From the NCBI GenBank assembly GCA_044870295.1, contig JBIOYQ010000046.1, positions 1-19,181 on the forward strand: DNA of 19,181 bases, written 5' to 3'. Of this stretch, positions 7,101 through 12,497 are shown in pieces; the first letter of the stretch is position 1; the number at the start of each line of letters is the position of its first letter. The position numbers and the translations under genes were made by a program. A model generated the notes under the pieces. The model saw nothing but the letters and a program-made list of their open reading frames with translations, had not been told where the DNA came from and made no database searches. The DNA comes from AC-52 sp044870295. Its GTDB lineage: Bacteria; Actinomycetota; UBA4738.

Positions 7101-8682
7101 CATGATGATCGCGGCGGAGCTCGGGCGGTACGAGGAGATCCAGGCGCAGGCGGATGCGTGCTTCGCCATCTCCGACGCGATGGGGTCGAACTTCTTCCGA
7201 CCTCGCATCTGGACGTTGGTCGGCCTGGTCGCCCTCCACCGCGGGGACGTGGACGTGGCGCGGCGCCAGTTCGCCGAATCGCTGCGGGAGGCCGGAGGCA
7301 TTCTCCTGGACGATCTGTTCTGCCACCAGCAGGCCCTCACGGGTTGGGACCTGGCCGGGATGCAGCCCGAGCTACGGGCCAGCGCTCAGTCGCTCCTGGA
7401 TCTCGCCCGGACCGAGAGTCCGCTGTACGTGGCGTGGGCACGATACGGGCTCGCCGCGGCCGACCAGCTGGCCGGGGACGCGGCCTCGGCGCTGGAGGTC
7501 GCCACCGCCCTGGCGGAGGAGTCCGGACAGCGAAGGGACCGCATGCTCGAATGGCGATGCCTCCGGCTCGCGTGGAAGGCCGCCCGGGAGTTGGACCGGT
7601 GGTGGGATGCGTTCTCGTTCGGGGCCCAGGCCAGAGAGTTGCTCGGCGCCATCGCCGGGACCCTGGACCCGGGGCCCGACCGCGACGGCTTCCTGGCCCG
7701 GCCCGACGTCGCGGAAGTGATGGCCCTGGCCGAGGGTGAGCCGAAGGGATCCATCATGGCTGCCCTGTCGGGCGACGACGTCCGCCAGCTGCGGCTCGAC
7801 GCCGAGGTTCGATCGATCGAGGACGGCACTGCCGTGTTCCGTTCCGGCCAGCCCGGAGACGAGTTCTATCTGGTCGACGCGGGGTCGCTCCGAGTGCTCG
7901 GCGGGGATGGCCAGGGAGACGAGGCGGCCGTCGCCGAGCTCGGACCGGGTCAGACGTTCGGTGAGGTGGCCTTGCTCGATGATGGTCCCCGGACGGCCAC
8001 GGTCGTGGCCCAGGGTCCGGCCCGGGTGGTGGCCATCCAGCGAGAGCCGTTCCTTCGTCTTCTCGAACGCCGTCCAGAAGCGGCCGACGCGCTGGTCAGC
8101 ATCCTTCGAGAGCGCCTCGACCAGGCCCGTGAAGCGGAGGGGGGCGGCGATCACGGCGACGTCCCGGCCCGGTTGGCCCGGGCCGTCCAGCGGCTGGCCG
8201 AACAGGAGGGCCGGGCCGGCTCCACCGTGGAGATCCTCCCCGTGTTCCTCAGGGACGGCGCGGTGTGGCACCTCCGGCCGCACGACGCCGGCTCGTGGTT
8301 GGTTCCCGGCTCGGCGTCCACGCATCCGGGTGCCGCGGCCGTGACCGCCCTGGAGGCGGCCGGGCTGTCGGCCCGGGCCGTGCACTCGACCTCGTGGCGG
8401 CATGAGAAGGGACGGTTGGTCTTGACGTATCTGGCGGTGCTGGAGGACCCGGGCGAACCGCCCACAGGATTGCGCGCCGAGCCGGCCCGCCGGGCCAGCC
8501 TGGCCCGTGGTTCCGCCGTCGAGCCTCCTCCCGCCATCGGGGTCGACGCCGTCGTCGAGCACGCCCTGCGCCACCTGGCCTGGCTGCTGGCCGACGACCC
8601 GGCCGTGCGCCAGGTCCTGGGGCCGGAATGGTCCGCCGCCCTCGCCGACTACCAGCCCGAGCCGTTCCGCGCCCTGGGCTGA
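4189..8682 (+). CDS. Zinc-ribbon / class III nucleotide cyclase / STAND ATPase / TPR / cNMP-binding fusion protein
   Basis: A 1497-residue, apparently cytosolic signalling protein; no membrane segment seen. Domains in order: double zinc ribbon (Cys11, 14, 25, 28 and 36, 39, 50, 53); class III cyclase (~70-248) with metal-binding Asp79 and Asp123, adenine-type Lys119, and transition-state Asn197 and Arg201; a STAND/AAA-like ATPase with Walker A GPAGIGKS (294-301) and Walker B around LMAILEDLHWAD (~422-433); a long alpha-helical TPR-like region (~660-1180); a cyclic-nucleotide-binding domain (~1190-1312) with an intact phosphate-binding cassette FGEVALLDDGPRTATV (Glu1259, Arg1268); and a C-terminal module (~1330-1497). 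The position that usually carries Asp as second base-specifying residue is Leu190, so base specificity is uncertain though Lys119 favours ATP. Cyclase-ATPase-TPR proteins are a known actinobacterial type; the added cNMP sensor and C-terminal module are unusual in my experience. The frame is uninterrupted. The gene is divergent from the VOC gene and ends 19 bases before a convergent gene. Confidence 0.9.
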   Translation: MSDSIGGQLVCSVCGRDNPTGSRFCANCGASLAVTCSSCGGPIPAGARFCPSCGTPVSAVAAPPEELEERKVVTVLFADLTASTELAAQLDPEDLRRILRPFFEAMVEEIERFGGTVEKFIGDAVVAVFGAPIAHEDDPERAVRAAVAMHRRLEQVNEQLERPEDMKLAMRIGINTGEVVTATGVDREALVTGEPVNIAARFEALAPSGGIVVGERTFRDAREAFRYRSLGEVEVKGVPRPLPAWEVTELAPTEGRGSGAQAPMVGRDNELALLEVLFGRVVREERPGLVTVIGPAGIGKSRLAHEFAEQSRLHGRVDVTRGRCLPYGEGLTYWPLAEILKSDVGIMDNDPSAAILEKARGRLDPRWAEDERRGGTTEVLLSSIGVAVSPDPLAGLEGDVAKEAIARAWRLYFEARTADLPLMAILEDLHWADASMLDLVEHLAARAKGPLFLVCMTRPDLVERRPTWGGGLHSSATIGLQPLSEADGEHLIRALLQGLPAPREATRPVLARAEGNPFFAQELVRMLIEGGSLVRNIGSWSLERPLPPDLPDTVQGVIASRIDLLPPPEKRILQDAAVVGRVFWEGAVEGIAGTGIGAILDALVDRGLVWERPSSSVAGDRELIFNHILTRDVAYGSIPRSRRAEAHAQALAWCESTMRGRYEEFAEILAYHAELAGDLDRTARYGLLAGHRSLRVFAAKEAIGWYDRALDAAARAGFEADPLLAEAALARGQAKEQLGRFGEAEADFQRAREESLRAADRHLEARALAARTHVLWLLDRFEEGTQVQGEALELARAIGDHELLARLLYTAGTLEFGQGRYHAALEMHREGLAVALAAGDRTGEAFARHGLCETLYFIGPMAEALDEGRQSDRLFRDLGQRPMVYHNLYMVAWLMWLMGDVDAALASARESVEGSRELGNRRDEGFALGGTAQVLITLAELSQAQRDIHRAVQMAQEIHTPRLEVAARGFLMMIAAELGRYEEIQAQADACFAISDAMGSNFFRPRIWTLVGLVALHRGDVDVARRQFAESLREAGGILLDDLFCHQQALTGWDLAGMQPELRASAQSLLDLARTESPLYVAWARYGLAAADQLAGDAASALEVATALAEESGQRRDRMLEWRCLRLAWKAARELDRWWDAFSFGAQARELLGAIAGTLDPGPDRDGFLARPDVAEVMALAEGEPKGSIMAALSGDDVRQLRLDAEVRSIEDGTAVFRSGQPGDEFYLVDAGSLRVLGGDGQGDEAAVAELGPGQTFGEVALLDDGPRTATVVAQGPARVVAIQREPFLRLLERRPEAADALVSILRERLDQAREAEGGGDHGDVPARLARAVQRLAEQEGRAGSTVEILPVFLRDGAVWHLRPHDAGSWLVPGSASTHPGAAAVTALEAAGLSARAVHSTSWRHEKGRLVLTYLAVLEDPGEPPTGLRAEPARRASLARGSAVEPPPAIGVDAVVEHALRHLAWLLADDPAVRQVLGPEWSAALADYQPEPFRALG
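7744..7758 (+). promoter_or_regulatory. Possible internal translation start inside the cyclase gene
   Basis: An in-frame ATG at 7756 is preceded by AAGGGA with a six-base gap (TCCATC), a plausible ribosome site. It falls exactly at the boundary between the helical region and the cyclic-nucleotide-binding domain. Starting here would give a separate 308-residue protein made of the cNMP-binding domain plus the C-terminal module. Chance occurrence is possible. Confidence 0.35.
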
Positions 8683-8701
8683 CTTCCGGAGAGATTCGCG
8701 C

Positions 8702-9103
8702 TCACCCGGGGAACGGCTGCTCCTTCGACGCCTGATACAGGCCGAAGAGCAGCGCCACCGAGAACCCTGCGGCGATGGCGGCGAACGTCCACCACAGCAC
8801 GCCCGATTCGTGGGGGGCCAGGCCGAAGGCGGCGTTGAGCAGCACGATCGCGGCTGTGACCACGGTGACCAGGGCGAAGCCCCACGACCACCACCACAGT
8901 TCCTCGACTCGCCGCCCCACCAGGACCATGAGCATGGCCAGACCGACGGCGTGGATCCCAACCAGGCGCATCCACGCGAACTCCTGGTGCCGGGACTGGT
9001 CGAACAGCGTCACCAGAACGAACTTCGGCGCGATCAGGAGGGCGACCCCGGCGAACGCCCACACGGCCGCCTGCAGGGCGAGGACGCGCCGGAGGGCCTT
9101 CAT
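8702..9103 (-). CDS. Small four-helix integral membrane protein, unknown function
   Basis: A 133-residue protein that I do not recognise by family. Four hydrophobic segments are visible at about residues 8-33, 45-62, 72-93 and 102-123. The N-terminus is basic (MKALRR), suggesting it faces the cytosol, with the C-terminus (KEQPFPG) inside as well. A Trp run (ELWWWSW) lies at the start of the third helix. No catalytic or metal-binding motif is evident. The ATG at 9103 has no clear ribosome site; a TATTGT -10-like box (9119-9114) ends ten bases before it, so the mRNA may have almost no leader. It is convergent with the cyclase gene and divergent from the phosphodiesterase-cysC pair. Confidence 0.75.
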   Translation of the reverse strand: MKALRRVLALQAAVWAFAGVALLIAPKFVLVTLFDQSRHQEFAWMRLVGIHAVGLAMLMVLVGRRVEELWWWSWGFALVTVVTAAIVLLNAAFGLAPHESGVLWWTFAAIAAGFSVALLFGLYQASKEQPFPG

Positions 9104-9112
9104 GCCGGTCGG

Positions 9113-9119
9113 TACAATA
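9113..9119. promoter_or_regulatory. Overlapping divergent -10-like boxes between the membrane protein and the phosphodiesterase
   Basis: The 85-base divergent gap contains GTACAATAC. On the plus strand this gives TACAAT (9113-9118), ~70 bases upstream of the phosphodiesterase ATG; on the minus strand it gives TATTGT (9119-9114), close to the membrane-protein ATG. Neither strand has a recognisable -35, so the assignment is weak. Confidence 0.3.
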
Positions 9120-9188
9120 CTTGGGCTGTTCGCTCGGCACGGCCAACCAGTCGGTCAGGCCGTCGCCTCGACCCCCGAAGAGAGGAAC

Positions 9189-10580
9189 ATGGCAGACGGC
9201 CCACGCGTCGCGGTGATCGGATTGGACTGCGGGACGCCCCAACTGCTGTTCGACCGCCTGTCCGCCGAGGTCCCCAACATCAACGCGTTGCTGCAACGAT
9301 CCATGCACGGTCCCTTGGAGAGCATCACGCCTCCCATCACCATCCCGGCGTGGGCGTGCGCGATGAGCGGCCGAACGCCCGGCGAGCTGGCCATCTACGG
9401 CATGCGCAATCGCAAGGACACCACCTACGACGGCCTGTCCATCGCCACCAGCCTGTCCGTGAAGGAGCCGCAGGTGTGGGACGTGCTGGGGGAGCGCGGG
9501 ATGAAGTCGCTGCTGATCGGAGTCCCGCCTGGGTACCCGCCGAAGCCGGTGGAGGGCTGGCGCGTGTCGTGCTTCCTCACGCCGCCGTCGGCCGAGTCCT
9601 ACACCCACCCCGCCGACCTGGCGGCCGACATCGAAGCGGAGCTGGGCGGCCGGCCGTACATCTTCGACATCCCGAACTTCCGGGAGCAGGGGGAGGAGGC
9701 CGTGCTCGAGCAGGTCTTCGCCATGACCGAGCGCCGGTTCCAGGTAGCCCGCCACCTGGTTCGGACCAAGACGTGGGACTTCTTCATGATGGTCGAGATG
9801 GGGACCGACCGGCTCCATCACGTGTTCTGGCACCACTTCGACCCCGCGCACCCGAAATACGTGGCGGGCAACCGTTTCGAGACCGCGTTCCAGGACTACT
9901 ACCGTGCCCTCGACGCCGAAGTGGGCGCCCTGCTGGAGGCCCTGCCGGACGACACCGTGGTCGTGTTGATGTCGGACCACGGCGCCCGGCCCATGGCCGG
10001 AGGCGTCTGCTTCAACGAGTGGCTGGCGAAGGAAGGGTATCTGCGGTTCGACACCGAGCCCGACGGCCCGACCCCGATCGCCAAGGCGGCCATCGACTGG
10101 CCGCGAACGACGGCCTGGGGGGACGGCGGCTACTACGGCCGGCTGTTCCTCAACGTCAAAGGGCGGGAGCCGTCCGGGACCGTCGAGCCCGCGCGGTACG
10201 AGGCGGTCCGCGACGAGCTGATCGCGAAGCTCGAAGCCATGCCCGGCCCCGACGGCGGGCTCCTGGGAACGAAGGTCTACAAGCCGCAGGACGTCTATCC
10301 GGAGGTCCGCGGGGTGGCGCCCGATCTCATCGTGTACTTCGGCGACCTGGAGTGGCGATCGGTCGGACAGGTCGGGACGGGCCAGGTCTTCACCTACGAG
10401 AACGACACCGGACCGGACGGGGCGAACCACGACCGGACGGGTGTGTTCGCCATGGCCGGCGCCCCCGGCCAGCCAACCGGTCGGCAGGATGGCCTGAGGC
10501 TTTTGGACGTTGGCCCCACCATTCTTTCCCTGTATGGTGTGAAGCCCCCTGAAGGCATCCACGGAAGGAGCATGCTGTGA
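9189..10580 (+). CDS. Alkaline-phosphatase-superfamily type I phosphodiesterase / nucleotide pyrophosphatase
   Basis: A 463-residue metal-dependent hydrolase, probably cytosolic since there is no signal peptide or membrane helix. Start: ATG 9189 with AGAGGA four bases... just upstream; the longer open frame from 8775 reads through the antisense membrane gene. The two-metal site of the superfamily can be traced: Asp13 in GLDCG, nucleophile Thr51 in PPITIPAW, Asp207 and His211 in MGTDRLHH, Asp263-His264 in MSDHG, and His414 in ANHDRTGVF. A Thr nucleophile in this setting fits nucleotide pyrophosphatase/phosphodiesterase relatives rather than sulfatases, which use Cys or Ser in a C/S-x-P-x-R motif. 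The C-terminus (DVGPTILSLYGVKPPEGIHG) is the usual end of such proteins. Its stop overlaps the cysC start by four bases, implying coupled synthesis and a link to sulfate activation or nucleotide turnover. Substrate unknown. Confidence 0.9.
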   Translation: MADGPRVAVIGLDCGTPQLLFDRLSAEVPNINALLQRSMHGPLESITPPITIPAWACAMSGRTPGELAIYGMRNRKDTTYDGLSIATSLSVKEPQVWDVLGERGMKSLLIGVPPGYPPKPVEGWRVSCFLTPPSAESYTHPADLAADIEAELGGRPYIFDIPNFREQGEEAVLEQVFAMTERRFQVARHLVRTKTWDFFMMVEMGTDRLHHVFWHHFDPAHPKYVAGNRFETAFQDYYRALDAEVGALLEALPDDTVVVLMSDHGARPMAGGVCFNEWLAKEGYLRFDTEPDGPTPIAKAAIDWPRTTAWGDGGYYGRLFLNVKGREPSGTVEPARYEAVRDELIAKLEAMPGPDGGLLGTKVYKPQDVYPEVRGVAPDLIVYFGDLEWRSVGQVGTGQVFTYENDTGPDGANHDRTGVFAMAGAPGQPTGRQDGLRLLDVGPTILSLYGVKPPEGIHGRSML

Positions 10581-11203
10581 CCCCCCAATCCGACGAGCAG
10601 AAGGGCTTCACCATCTGGTTCACCGGCCTGTCCGGAGCCGGCAAGTCCACCCTTGCCGAGATGCTCTTCCACGAGCTTCGTCGCCGGGACATGAGGGTGG
10701 AGCTGCTCGACGGCGACGTCGTGCGCACCAACCTGTCGAAGGGCCTCGGCTTCACCAAGGAGGACCGGGACACCAACATCCTGCGGATCGGGTTCGTGGC
10801 GAACCTGCTCACCCGCAACGGCGTGGCCTGCATCGTCTCCGCCATCTCGCCGTACCGCGAGGCCCGCAACCAGTGCCGCTCCGCCATCAAGGACTTCGTG
10901 GAGGTCTACGTGCATGCCACCGTGGAGGAGTGCGCGAAGCGGGACGTGAAGGGCCTGTACGCGAAGGCCATCGCCGGCGAGATCAAGGGATTCACGGGAG
11001 TGGACGACCCCTACGAGCCGCCGCAGTCGCCCGAGATCTATATCGACACCATGAACCAGAACCCAGGTGAGTCGCTCGAGCAGATCCTGGCGAAGCTGTC
11101 GGATATTGGCTTCATCGAAGACGCCGCCCGGATGGTCCAGCAGCCCCAGGAGCACTCCGGGCTCACCGATCTCGACCACGTGCGGCGCAGCACGGCCTCA
11201 TAG
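10577..11203 (+). CDS. cysC: Adenylylsulfate (APS) kinase
   Basis: Transfers the gamma-phosphate of ATP to the 3'-OH of APS, forming PAPS, the sulfate donor for sulfotransferases or for PAPS reduction. A 208-residue single-domain enzyme, the normal size. Motifs: P-loop GLSGAGKST (17-25), DGD (45-47) followed by VVRTNLSKGLGF, the family signature SAISPYREAR (Ser91), and the substrate-lid sequence KGFTGVDDPYEPP (~137-149). The C-terminal ~20 residues (after MVQQP) extend beyond the core and look unstructured. The GTG start at 10577 overlaps the preceding TGA (GTGA), so it depends on translation of the phosphodiesterase. No ATP sulfurylase or sulfotransferase gene is in the window, so its APS source and PAPS use lie elsewhere. 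Two hairpins follow. Confidence 0.96.
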   Translation: MTPQSDEQKGFTIWFTGLSGAGKSTLAEMLFHELRRRDMRVELLDGDVVRTNLSKGLGFTKEDRDTNILRIGFVANLLTRNGVACIVSAISPYREARNQCRSAIKDFVEVYVHATVEECAKRDVKGLYAKAIAGEIKGFTGVDDPYEPPQSPEIYIDTMNQNPGESLEQILAKLSDIGFIEDAARMVQQPQEHSGLTDLDHVRRSTAS

Positions 11204-11209
11204 GTCGAA

Positions 11210-11227
11210 CGCGGTCGACTGACCGCG
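11210..11227 (+). other. Short hairpin just after cysC
   Basis: CGCGGTC, loop GACT, GACCGCG: a perfect 7-bp stem seven bases after the cysC stop. No T run follows. It may act with the stronger hairpin at 11261 or stabilise the mRNA 3' end. Confidence 0.4.
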
Positions 11228-11260
11228 CGGCGGCTGGTAACGTTCCGTCATGGAAGCATC

Positions 11261-11298
11261 GAACGCCTGCCCTTCCCCGGGCGGGCGTTCCGTGTTTG
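11261..11298 (+). terminator. Rho-independent-like terminator between cysC and guaB3
   Basis: GAACGCCTGCCC (11261-11272), loop TTCCCC, GGGCGGGCGTTC (11279-11290): a 12-bp stem with one G-U pair, followed by CGTGTTTG. It ends ~32 bases before the guaB3 start, so it separates the two transcription units unless it serves as an attenuator in a guaB3 leader. No clear guaB3 promoter could be identified in the 126-base gap. Confidence 0.6.
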
Positions 11299-11329
11299 AG
11301 CCAGGTTCGCCGCGCTGAGGGGGAGGCCC

Positions 11330-12487
11330 GTGGACATCGAGATCGGCATCGGCAAGACCGCCCGGAGGGCGTACGGCTTCGACGAGGTCGCCATCGTGCC
11401 GTCGCGACGGACCCGCGACCCCGACGACGTCGACATCTCCTGGGAGATCGACGCGTGGACGTTCGACCTGCCGCTCATGGCCTCGGCCATGGACGGGGTG
11501 GTCAGCCCGGCCACGGCCGTTGAGGTGGGGCGGCTGGGCGGGCTGGCGGTGCTGAACCTCGAGGGCTTGCAGACGCGGTACGAGGACCCGGAGCCGGTGC
11601 TGGACGAGATCGCCGGCCTGCCCGACGACAAGGCCACGCGGCGCATGCAGGAGATCTACCGGGAACCGGTCAAAGAGGAGCTGATCGTCCAGCGCATCCG
11701 GGAGATCAAGGAGGGCAGTGTGGTGGCGGCGGCCTCGCTGACGCCCCAGCGGGTCCGGACCTATGCGCCGCTGGTCCTCCAGGCCGAGCTGGACATCCTG
11801 GTCATCCAGGGAACGGTGGTGTCGGCGGAGCACGTGTCCACCCGATCCGAGCCTCTCAACCTCAAGGAGTTCATCGCCTCGTTCGACCTCCCGGTCATCG
11901 TGGGCGGGTGCGCGTCCTACCAGACGGCCCTCCACCTCATGCGTACCGGCGCGGTCGGCGTGCTGGTGGGCGTGGGGCCGGGAGCGGCCTGCACCACCCG
12001 CGGCGTCCTGGGCGTCGGTGTTCCGCAGGCCACGGCCATCTCCGACGCGGCCGGAGCCCGCGGCGAGCATCTCCGCGAGACGGGCCGGTACGTGCACGTG
12101 ATCGCCGACGGCGGCATGCGGACGGGCGGCGACATCGCCAAGGCCATCGCGTGCGGGGCGGACGCCGTCATGATCGGCTCACCGCTGGCGAAGGCATACG
12201 AGGCTCCCGGCCGCGGCTACCACTGGGGGATGGCGACATTCCACGCGGACCTTCCCCGCGGCGCTCGCGTCAAGACCAGCCGGAGCGGCTCGCTCGCCGA
12301 GATCCTGGTCGGCCCCGCGCACGAGAACGACGGCACCCTCAACCTGTTCGGCGGCCTGCGAACCTCCATGGCCACCACCGGCTACGCCAGCATCAAGGAG
12401 TTCCAGAAGGCCGTGCTGGTGGTGGCGCCGGCCGTGAAGACTGAGGGGAAGGCACTGCAGCGCGCCCAGGGAGTGGGTGCGAACTGA
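11330..12487 (+). CDS. guaB3: GuaB3-family IMP dehydrogenase-related protein, without CBS domains
   Basis: A 385-residue (beta/alpha)8 protein of the IMPDH/GMP reductase family. Start GTG 11330, with GGGGGAGG upstream. The N-terminus (IGIGKTARRAYGFDEVAIVPSRRT, split here as IGIGKTARRAY and VAIVPSRRTR) and the C-terminal LNLFGGLRTSMATTGY with KEFQKA are typical of GuaB3. The tandem CBS domains of full-length GuaB are absent; only a short helical link is found at ~85-130. Seen at the active site: catalytic-type Cys221 in GPGAACTTRGVLGVG and the nucleotide-phosphate loop ADGGMRTGGD (259-268). The mobile flap is short and I cannot find the Arg-Tyr pair used by IMPDH for hydrolysis. Cyanobacterial GuaB3 has been described as an IMP dehydrogenase, while the role of the actinobacterial form is, to my knowledge, unsettled. 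Its stop lies inside the guaA ribosome site, so XMP-related function is plausible. Confidence 0.9.
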   Translation: MDIEIGIGKTARRAYGFDEVAIVPSRRTRDPDDVDISWEIDAWTFDLPLMASAMDGVVSPATAVEVGRLGGLAVLNLEGLQTRYEDPEPVLDEIAGLPDDKATRRMQEIYREPVKEELIVQRIREIKEGSVVAAASLTPQRVRTYAPLVLQAELDILVIQGTVVSAEHVSTRSEPLNLKEFIASFDLPVIVGGCASYQTALHLMRTGAVGVLVGVGPGAACTTRGVLGVGVPQATAISDAAGARGEHLRETGRYVHVIADGGMRTGGDIAKAIACGADAVMIGSPLAKAYEAPGRGYHWGMATFHADLPRGARVKTSRSGSLAEILVGPAHENDGTLNLFGGLRTSMATTGYASIKEFQKAVLVVAPAVKTEGKALQRAQGVGAN

Positions 12488-12493
12488 GGGAGG
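12486..12493 (+). promoter_or_regulatory. guaA ribosome binding site overlapping the guaB3 stop
   Basis: GAGGGAGG begins within the guaB3 TGA (12485-12487) and lies four bases before the GTG at 12498. It decides the guaA start in favour of 12498 over the in-frame GTG at 12477, and implies that translation of the two genes is coupled. Confidence 0.7.
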
Positions 12494-12497
12494 CCAG

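Noticed and set aside
7372..8961. Minus-strand open frame (529 codons) spanning the end of the cyclase gene
   Set aside because: Shadow frame; overlaps both the cNMP-binding domain and the real membrane-protein gene in another frame.
8775..9188. Upstream extension of the phosphodiesterase frame
   Set aside because: It runs antisense through the membrane-protein gene; the ATG at 9189 with AGAGGA upstream starts the conserved PRVAVIGLD strand.
8649..10562. Minus-strand open frame (637 codons) opposite the phosphodiesterase
   Set aside because: Shadow frame without recognisable motifs; the plus strand encodes a complete AlkP-type metal site.
12477..12497. Earlier GTG start for guaA
   Set aside because: It overlaps the guaB3 end without a ribosome site; GAGGGAGG points to GTG 12498.
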